This document shows, one piece after another, positions 28,892-34,881 of a stretch of 34,881 nucleotides of DNA. Location: the NCBI GenBank assembly GCA_015663855.1, contig DQRJ01000140.1:1-34881 (forward strand). The letters run 5' to 3'. The stretch's first letter is position 1, and each line of letters begins with the position of its first letter. The position numbers and the translations under genes are program-made. Under the pieces are notes generated by a model. The model searched no databases and was not told where the DNA came from. It saw only the letters and a program-made list of their open reading frames with translations. Origin of the DNA: Flavobacteriales bacterium. Lineage in GTDB: Bacteria > Bacteroidota > Bacteroidia > Flavobacteriales_D > Sanyastnellaceae.

Positions 28892-30020
28892 GCCTGCATT
28901 TAGCCCTAAGTGGCTGCATGGTAATTTCACACCAAGTCCTTTTTATTTCTTCTTCTGTGCCCACATTTTCACCCACTTTCTGAACCACTTCTTTGAGTCT
29001 TTTGTGGAATAAACCTTCATCTTCATCTGTCACATCTACTTCTCCTGAACAGGCTGTAAGGTTAGTTATTCCAAGATATTTTGCTGCTAATATTTGATTA
29101 GGCCAAATCTTATACCCCTGATATATCGCCTCATCTACGAGTGTAGCAATAACACGCTCTGTTCTATCTCCCTCAATCTCCTTCCATGGGATGATATTAC
29201 AGAATTCAAGGTGAATCCTACCTTTCCACCCCGTGAGCCCGACAGCCATACTCATTTCATCCTCCCCTGCTTTTTTTTCGTATTCTCCGTCTTTCTTGAG
29301 CTTAATTAGTTCTTTAACTTTCATTGCGTCACAAGGATCCCATTCGTAAGAAATACATACAGGCATGACATTTAGCGAGTCCCATGAATCTTGCCCGCCT
29401 TCCGAAATCAACATTCGAATCAAAGCTGGCGAAGTTTGATCGATACCATCTTTCGCACGTCCTTCTTTTTGGGCTAACCAAACAGAACTTCCCTCGCTCA
29501 CGACATGCCTTATGTATGATGCGACTAAAAGACTGCTTTCCCACCTCTCTCTGGGGCCTCCTCCTCTTTTAACAATGAAACATCTGTTCAATCTGACTAA
29601 ATCTTCAACCCACTTTTGCGAAAGTAAATTATCTCCAATCCCTATTTCAGTAGAAGGAAAACCACTTCCCATCCTTGCAACATTGACTAATGAGGGGTCC
29701 AGAACTATATCCCTGTGATTTGTGAGATGAAGAGTTGGGTTTTCGAGGTGTTTTTCAGAGATGCCTTTCGCAAATCCTAAGGAGACACCGTCCGTAGTTG
29801 ACTCAATTAATGCCTCAAGAAAAGGGAAAGTGAGTTCATCTTGAAAGTCTTGAACGCTATCAATCGTACACATGCCTTCAGCTATTTCTCTCGCGTTTTC
29901 CTCACCAATCAAAGGAGTTAAGAGAGCTTCCCAATCTAACTTTTTAGCTAAATTGCAAGAAGCAGTGCCAGCCTCAGAGTCATAAAATGGACGAATATTT
30001 TCGAAGTCTTCGATTTGCAT
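28881..30020 (-). CDS. 1-acyl-sn-glycerol-3-phosphate acyltransferase-like protein
   Basis: TNHRDIVLDPSLVN, FIVKRGGGPRERWESS, SSVWLAQKEGRAKDGIDQTSPALIRML. Start MQIEDFE at 30020 preferred. Confidence 0.82.
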   Translation of the reverse strand: MQIEDFENIRPFYDSEAGTASCNLAKKLDWEALLTPLIGEENAREIAEGMCTIDSVQDFQDELTFPFLEALIESTTDGVSLGFAKGISEKHLENPTLHLTNHRDIVLDPSLVNVARMGSGFPSTEIGIGDNLLSQKWVEDLVRLNRCFIVKRGGGPRERWESSLLVASYIRHVVSEGSSVWLAQKEGRAKDGIDQTSPALIRMLISEGGQDSWDSLNVMPVCISYEWDPCDAMKVKELIKLKKDGEYEKKAGEDEMSMAVGLTGWKGRIHLEFCNIIPWKEIEGDRTERVIATLVDEAIYQGYKIWPNQILAAKYLGITNLTACSGEVDVTDEDEGLFHKRLKEVVQKVGENVGTEEEIKRTWCEITMQPLRAKCRLKS

Positions 30021-30043
30021 GCGCGGGGGCAAGATACCGCTAG

Positions 30044-30051
30044 TACCTTTG
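30044..30051 (+). promoter_or_regulatory. Candidate -7 promoter element (TACCTTTG) for the DEAD-box helicase gene
   Basis: Exact TAnnTTTG match, 8 nt before ATG 30060; lies inside the longer ORF-track start, arguing for the shorter CDS. Confidence 0.5.
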
Positions 30052-30059
30052 TCACCATT

Positions 30060-31355
30060 ATGAGTTTTGAAGAACTAAAAATAACAAGGCAGTTTTTAAA
30101 TTCAATTGAAGACTCGGGATTCAAGAATCCTACTCCTATCCAAAGTAAAGCGATACCTCCAATCCTTGCTGGTCAAGATGTTATAGGCATAGCCCAAACA
30201 GGTACAGGCAAGACAGCTGCATTCGCTCTTCCAGTTCTTATAAAAGTTAAATACCCTCAGGGCAATGCTCCCAGAGCGTTAATTCTTGTTCCAACAAAAG
30301 AGCTTGTAATACAAGTTCATTCGGTATTTGAGTCTCTAGCAACATATACTGACCTTAGATGTTTGGCACTTTATGGTGGTGTAGGGCCTAAAACTCAACT
30401 TGAAGAACTATCTAAAGGATCAGATGTTTTAATTGCTACCCCTGGAAGATTTATGGATCTATACCTTAAAGGTGGAGTTGAAACTAAGAAGATAAAGACA
30501 CTTGTCCTTGACGAAGCGGATCGCATGATGGACATGGGTTTCATGCCTCAATTAAGAAATATTTTAGAGATAATTCCAAACAAACGTCAGAACCTGCTTT
30601 TCAGCGCAACTTTTCCTGATAGAGTAGTAACTTTAAGTGAAGAATTCCTTCTTTGGCCTACAAGAATAGAAGTAAGTCCACCAGCAACACCAGTCTCTAC
30701 GGTAACCCAAATTAAGACAGCTGTCCCTAATATCAGGACGAAACTGAACATGCTCAGCCATCTTTTAACTGACATATACCCAGAGGACAGAGCTCTTGTA
30801 TTCGTTAGGACTAAAGAGCAAGCAGAGGCTATTTCTAAATTTCTTGAAAGAACTATTCCAGGAGGTGTACGAGGAATGCACAGCAATAAAGCTCAAAACA
30901 CAAGGCTTTACGCGATGACATTGTTCCGAGAGGGTGCTATTCGAGTTTTAGTTAGCACAGACGTTAGTAGTCGCGGAATAGATGTGCCAGAAACGAAACT
31001 TGTGATAAACTGTACAGTTCCTAGAAATTCGGCTGACTACGTTCACCGAATAGGAAGGACGGGAAGGGCCTTTAGAGAGGGTGTGGCTCATACTTTGTTT
31101 GATCCGAGTGAAGAGGCTTACTTAAAAGCTGTAGAGTCTTATCTACCTTCTAAAAATGTGATACTTGAGGTGCCTCTCCCCGATTGTGTTACAGTTGAAG
31201 AAACACCACCAGCTGAAGCAAAGCAAATGGCTATGGATATCGATGCTCAGAAACGCAAGGCGGACCCAGATTTCAAAGGAGCGTTTCACGAAAGAAAGCA
31301 TAAACGACCTGTGGCTAAGTCACGCCAACAACGCAGCGCTCGCAGGAGGAAGTAG
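30060..31355 (+). CDS. DEAD/DEAH box RNA helicase
   Basis: Q motif, AQTGTGKT, PTKEL, ATPGR, VLDEADRMMDMGF, SAT, STDVSSRGID, VHRIGRTGR; basic C-terminus. Confidence 0.95.
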   Translation: MSFEELKITRQFLNSIEDSGFKNPTPIQSKAIPPILAGQDVIGIAQTGTGKTAAFALPVLIKVKYPQGNAPRALILVPTKELVIQVHSVFESLATYTDLRCLALYGGVGPKTQLEELSKGSDVLIATPGRFMDLYLKGGVETKKIKTLVLDEADRMMDMGFMPQLRNILEIIPNKRQNLLFSATFPDRVVTLSEEFLLWPTRIEVSPPATPVSTVTQIKTAVPNIRTKLNMLSHLLTDIYPEDRALVFVRTKEQAEAISKFLERTIPGGVRGMHSNKAQNTRLYAMTLFREGAIRVLVSTDVSSRGIDVPETKLVINCTVPRNSADYVHRIGRTGRAFREGVAHTLFDPSEEAYLKAVESYLPSKNVILEVPLPDCVTVEETPPAEAKQMAMDIDAQKRKADPDFKGAFHERKHKRPVAKSRQQRSARRRK

Positions 31356-31610
31356 TCTTACCCCGTCAACTTCTAATACATATCCCACTTCATAACACAT
31401 TACAGCAAGCTTTCCGTTGGGGAGTGATTCGATATGTGTGTGGTAATTGAAGTCGAACCCGTTGTTTCTAAGCCACATAAAAGAGGAGTCGGCTAACTCA
31501 TTCACTTTAGGCTCTTGTCTTAGTCGCTTTAGTAATGTCCGGTTCTTGTTTAGCACCACCCCTACCTTTCTTCTTTTTGTAGGAAAATCGAATAATTCTT
31601 TTGTTTTCAT
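31320..31610 (-). CDS. Small hypothetical protein (96 aa from MKTKELF)
   Basis: SFMWLRNNGFDFNYHTHIESLPNGKLAVMCYEVGYVLEVDG reads like a conserved Bacteroidota small protein (recollection); overlaps helicase 3' end by 36 bp. Confidence 0.65.
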   Translation of the reverse strand: MKTKELFDFPTKRRKVGVVLNKNRTLLKRLRQEPKVNELADSSFMWLRNNGFDFNYHTHIESLPNGKLAVMCYEVGYVLEVDGVRLLPPASAALLA

Positions 31611-31684
31611 AGTGGCAAGAAAACAAATATTATAGTTTGGTGATATATAAACTTTGCAGACCACAACTCTGAGTTTGTAGTCGT

Positions 31685-31692
31685 TACTTTTG
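31685..31692 (+). promoter_or_regulatory. Candidate -7 promoter element (TACTTTTG) for 3-hydroxyacyl-CoA dehydrogenase
   Basis: Exact TAnnTTTG match, 5 nt before ATG 31698. Confidence 0.5.
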
Positions 31693-31697
31693 TCCTT

Positions 31698-32864
31698 ATG
31701 CAAACTAACTTAGAAGTGAACCGTGTAGGCATTGTAGGAGCTGGAGCTATGGGGTCTGGAATAGCCCAAATTGCTTCGCAGGCCGGCTGTATTGTCGTCT
31801 TATTCGATATTGTGCAAGATGCATTAGACATTAGTGAGGCAAAACTGAACAAAGTGATGGCTCGCCTTGTAGAGAAAGGTCGAGTTACTAAAGATGAGTC
31901 AGTCCAGATACAGGCTAGGATTCAAAGGACTACTGTTATGGATGAGCTTGTGGACTGCGAATTAGTGGTGGAAGCTGTTGTAGAAAACCTCGATGTCAAG
32001 CACGCGGTATTTAGTAAAATCGAGGCGATAGTTAGTGAGGAGACGATATTAGCTTCGAATACCTCCTCGTTGTCGATAACGTCTATCGCTGCTGGATGCG
32101 ACCGCCCCGAGCGTGTTGTGGGATTGCACTTCTTTAATCCTGCGCCGGTAATGCCTTTGGTTGAAATTATTCCTGCAGTCCAAACTCGTATGGATCTCCC
32201 GTCCGAGCTTGTAGAGCTTATGCGATCTTGGGGAAAGGCTCCCGTTATCGCTAAGGATACTCCGGGATTTATCGTAAATCGTGTGGCCCGCCCATTTTAT
32301 GGTGAAGCCCTTAGAATTCTCGATGAGGGAATCGCAGATGTACCTTCTATTGACGCAGCGATGCGAAGTTCGGGCTTTCGAATGGGTCCATTTCAACTGA
32401 CCGATCTTATAGGGCACGATGTAAACTACGCTGTTACGGTATCTGTCTTCAAAGCATTCTATTACGACCCTCGATTTATGCCCAGCATAACCCAATTAAA
32501 GCTAGTAGAGGCAGGATGGCTCGGCCGTAAATCAGGTCGAGGGTTCTACAACTACGATGAAGCCATTGTCGACAAGGAAATAACTAACGACCTCCAAACT
32601 TCTATCTCTGAACGAATTATCGCAATGCTTATTAATGAAGCTGCAGACGCAGTTTACTACGGAATAGCAAGTGCTAAAGACGTAGATACAGCAATGCTCA
32701 AAGGGGTTAACTATCCTAAGGGATTACTAGTTTGGGCTGAAGAATGGGGACTAGAAAAAGTAGTCAGCATCATCGATGCACTAAGAGACACGTACGGGGA
32801 AACACGATACAGATGTAGCCCCTTACTCCGAAAACTCGCTAACGAGGGCGGGAAATTTCACTAA
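31698..32864 (+). CDS. 3-hydroxyacyl-CoA dehydrogenase (two C-terminal 3HCDH domains)
   Basis: 388 aa: VGIVGAGAMGSGIAQIASQAG, ASNTSSLSITSIA, VGLHFFNPAPVMPLVEII, KDTPGFIVNRVARPFYGEALRIL; second C-terminal domain LINEAADAVYYGIASAKDVDTAMLKGVNYPKG. Confidence 0.93.
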   Translation: MQTNLEVNRVGIVGAGAMGSGIAQIASQAGCIVVLFDIVQDALDISEAKLNKVMARLVEKGRVTKDESVQIQARIQRTTVMDELVDCELVVEAVVENLDVKHAVFSKIEAIVSEETILASNTSSLSITSIAAGCDRPERVVGLHFFNPAPVMPLVEIIPAVQTRMDLPSELVELMRSWGKAPVIAKDTPGFIVNRVARPFYGEALRILDEGIADVPSIDAAMRSSGFRMGPFQLTDLIGHDVNYAVTVSVFKAFYYDPRFMPSITQLKLVEAGWLGRKSGRGFYNYDEAIVDKEITNDLQTSISERIIAMLINEAADAVYYGIASAKDVDTAMLKGVNYPKGLLVWAEEWGLEKVVSIIDALRDTYGETRYRCSPLLRKLANEGGKFH

Positions 32865-33655
32865 GAAGGCATAGACGCCAAACGCCTAATAGCGGTCAGC
32901 TGGTGGGTTAGTCCACCAACTTCTGCATGAACTATACCATCGTTTGTGAGCCTGTCTACTCTGACTTCTCCAGAAGCGTGAACTACAGAATCGCGAGTTA
33001 CAAGAATCGCTACGTGCGTTATATCCCCATCGGAATTCTTGAAAAATGCCAAATCATCAGCTTCCCTATCCTCCCATTTAACTTCTTCACCGAAAGTGAT
33101 TTGATCTGAAGCATCTCTAGGCAGCTCACGACCTGTGAGCCGAGCAGCTAAAAGACTTAGACCAGAACAGTCTATCCCCGCAACTGTTCTACCGCCCCAC
33201 TGATACGGAGCTCCTAACAAAGCTAGAGCCGCTTCACGCATCGAAATAGGAATTTCACCCAATGAATCTAAAGAGTCCGAAGAACCTGAATCAGATTCAC
33301 ACTTAACTCTTGAAACTTCAGTGTTTGCAAGATAAAAGCCGTCTTTACGCACTTCAATCAAAGCGCATGCCGGTAGCCATAAACTTGCCATCGTACGCTC
33401 ATTTCGCCACTTTGACATTGTCGTACAAAGAATAGCTCTTTCTTCAGGAACCTCTAATCCAAATTCGAATTGACGCTTATCCACCCATCCCTCATAACCA
33501 TCCTCTAACGACTTCACCTTCATCCAGTTACCACGACCTTCTTCAAGTATAGAAACACACTCGCCCGCAAGTATTTGACTTACTTGTTCCGACCTGTCGT
33601 TAGCTTCCGCTCTGAGAGGAACGATTGAAACCGATGCAATTCCGACCGAGCTCAA
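32861..33655 (-). CDS. NlpC/P60 (C40) family peptidase with N-terminal SH3 domain
   Basis: 264 aa, TTG start overlapping thiolase stop; GAPYQWGGRTVAGIDCSGL (catalytic Cys), ITHVAI, VVHASGEVRVD; SH3-like N-terminus; no evident signal peptide. Confidence 0.88.
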   Translation of the reverse strand: MSSVGIASVSIVPLRAEANDRSEQVSQILAGECVSILEEGRGNWMKVKSLEDGYEGWVDKRQFEFGLEVPEERAILCTTMSKWRNERTMASLWLPACALIEVRKDGFYLANTEVSRVKCESDSGSSDSLDSLGEIPISMREAALALLGAPYQWGGRTVAGIDCSGLSLLAARLTGRELPRDASDQITFGEEVKWEDREADDLAFFKNSDGDITHVAILVTRDSVVHASGEVRVDRLTNDGIVHAEVGGLTHQLTAIRRLASMPS

Positions 33656-34830
33656 AGCGCTTCAATAACTATTGCAGAAGCTCCACCACCTCCGTTGCAA
33701 ATACCAGCCGCTCCATACTTCAAACCTCTCGCCTTAAGCGCGTGAACTAATGTAACTACGATCCTACATCCGCTCGACCCTAGTGGGTGACCTAACGCGA
33801 CAGCACCGCCGTTAACGTTTACTTTCTCAGGGTCTAATCCTAACTCGCGGTTATTTACAATCCCTACTACACTAAACGCTTCGTTTAACTCCCAAAGGTC
33901 GATATCATCAATGCTCAATCCAGCTCTATCTAAAGCGATAGGAATAGCTAATGAAGGTGCAGTCGTAAACCACTCAGGTTCGTGTGCTGCATCAGCAACG
34001 CCAAGGATTCGTGCAATTGGCTTCAGATTGTGACGTTCTACCGCTTCTTCTGAAGCCAAAATCACAGCACTCGCACCATCGTTCAATGTCGAAGCATTCG
34101 CCGCAGTTATGGATCCTTCCTTATCAAAAGCAGGACGTAATGTAGGAATCCTATCCATCTTTACGTTGAGGTACTCCTCATCCTTAGAGAAGATAATCGG
34201 ATCTCCTTTTCGTTGTGGAATCTCAACAGGTACGACTTCTGCATTGAAAGCGCCAGATTCCCAGGCTGCTGCAGATCTTTTGTAACTAGTAATCGCAAAT
34301 TCATCTTGCTCCTCACGAGTAATGGTCTTCTCGCGAGCGCAAAGCTCAGCGCAATTACCCATGTGGGTTTTATTATAGACATCTGTTAATCCGTCAACAA
34401 GCATTCCGTCGCGCATTTTAATATCACCAAATTTGGTCCCCTTCCTTGCATCTAAATAATGAGGAACTTGAGACATATTCTCCATACCTCCAGCTATTAC
34501 AATTTCAGCTTCACCCATTGCGATTGTAGCCCTTGCCAATGCGATAGCCTTCATGCCACTAGCACAAACCTTGTTTACTGTAGTACTCGGAACAGAATTG
34601 GATAACCCAGCTCCCAGAGCAGCTTGACGAGCTGGAGCTTGTCCCATACCAGCTTGTAGAACATTTCCCATGTAAACTTCCTCAATCTCTTTAGGGTCTA
34701 AACCTGCTTTTTCTAATGCTCCCTTGATTACAACCGAACCTAGCTTAGGTGCGGGAACAGTTGACAATGAACCTAAAAAGCTACCCATAGGGGTCCTTAC
34801 TGCAGAAACTATATAAACGTTAGATGACAT
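33652..34830 (-). CDS. Acetyl-CoA C-acyltransferase (thiolase)
   Basis: 392 aa: VNKVCASGMKAIALA (nucleophile Cys), NGGAVALGHPLGSSGCRI, GICNGGGGASAIVIE. Confidence 0.96.
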   Translation of the reverse strand: MSSNVYIVSAVRTPMGSFLGSLSTVPAPKLGSVVIKGALEKAGLDPKEIEEVYMGNVLQAGMGQAPARQAALGAGLSNSVPSTTVNKVCASGMKAIALARATIAMGEAEIVIAGGMENMSQVPHYLDARKGTKFGDIKMRDGMLVDGLTDVYNKTHMGNCAELCAREKTITREEQDEFAITSYKRSAAAWESGAFNAEVVPVEIPQRKGDPIIFSKDEEYLNVKMDRIPTLRPAFDKEGSITAANASTLNDGASAVILASEEAVERHNLKPIARILGVADAAHEPEWFTTAPSLAIPIALDRAGLSIDDIDLWELNEAFSVVGIVNNRELGLDPEKVNVNGGAVALGHPLGSSGCRIVVTLVHALKARGLKYGAAGICNGGGGASAIVIEAL

Positions 34831-34881
34831 GTTGAATATTTTAATACTGCGAAATTAACCTCCTTTGGCTTTAATTACACC

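Noticed and set aside
29271-29278. A8 tract (minus strand) in the acyltransferase coding sequence as a frameshift or phase-variation site
   Set aside because: Single short tract encoding EKK in a conserved intact frame; no alternative product visible.
1-34881. Defence island, CRISPR, prophage, integron, transposon or biosynthetic cluster
   Set aside because: No direct-repeat arrays, integrase/transposase motifs, toxin-antitoxin pairs or modular synthases seen on either strand.

Overview
This is a gene-dense, chromosomal-looking window from a Bacteroidota bacterium, probably Flavobacteriales-like. That placement is inferred from the protein families, the TAnnTTTG-type promoter elements and the short primary sigma factor. 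I see no CRISPR array, phage, transposon or integrase. In order it carries: a 5'-truncated rhomboid protease; a clpC/ftsB-like pair; gyrA; a TPR protein; tRNA-Ser(UGA) with a perfect-palindrome terminator; GWxTD protein, GT2 glycosyltransferase and ComEC; a small hypothetical; HMG-CoA lyase-like; ZIP transporter plus SAM methyltransferase; a SiaB/SiaC (DUF1987) switch pair; a multidomain ABCG-type transporter; a beta-helix lipoprotein; an AlkA-type glycosylase; rpsO-pnp-sigA; accD; a BamA/TamA-family outer membrane protein; a TrmH-family methyltransferase; an acyltransferase; a DEAD-box helicase; a small hypothetical; 3-hydroxyacyl-CoA dehydrogenase; NlpC/P60; thiolase. Nothing here is demonstrably a new system. 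The observations most worth following are: (i) the SiaB/SiaC pair, with no visible SiaA or SiaD, tail-overlapping a 985-aa transporter with TerB-like and FHA-like N-terminal regions; (ii) promoter -7 elements placed 4-8 nt before many start codons, predicting leaderless mRNAs; (iii) extreme tail-to-tail and head-to-head gene overlap. All family calls come from reading motifs by eye; no search was run.
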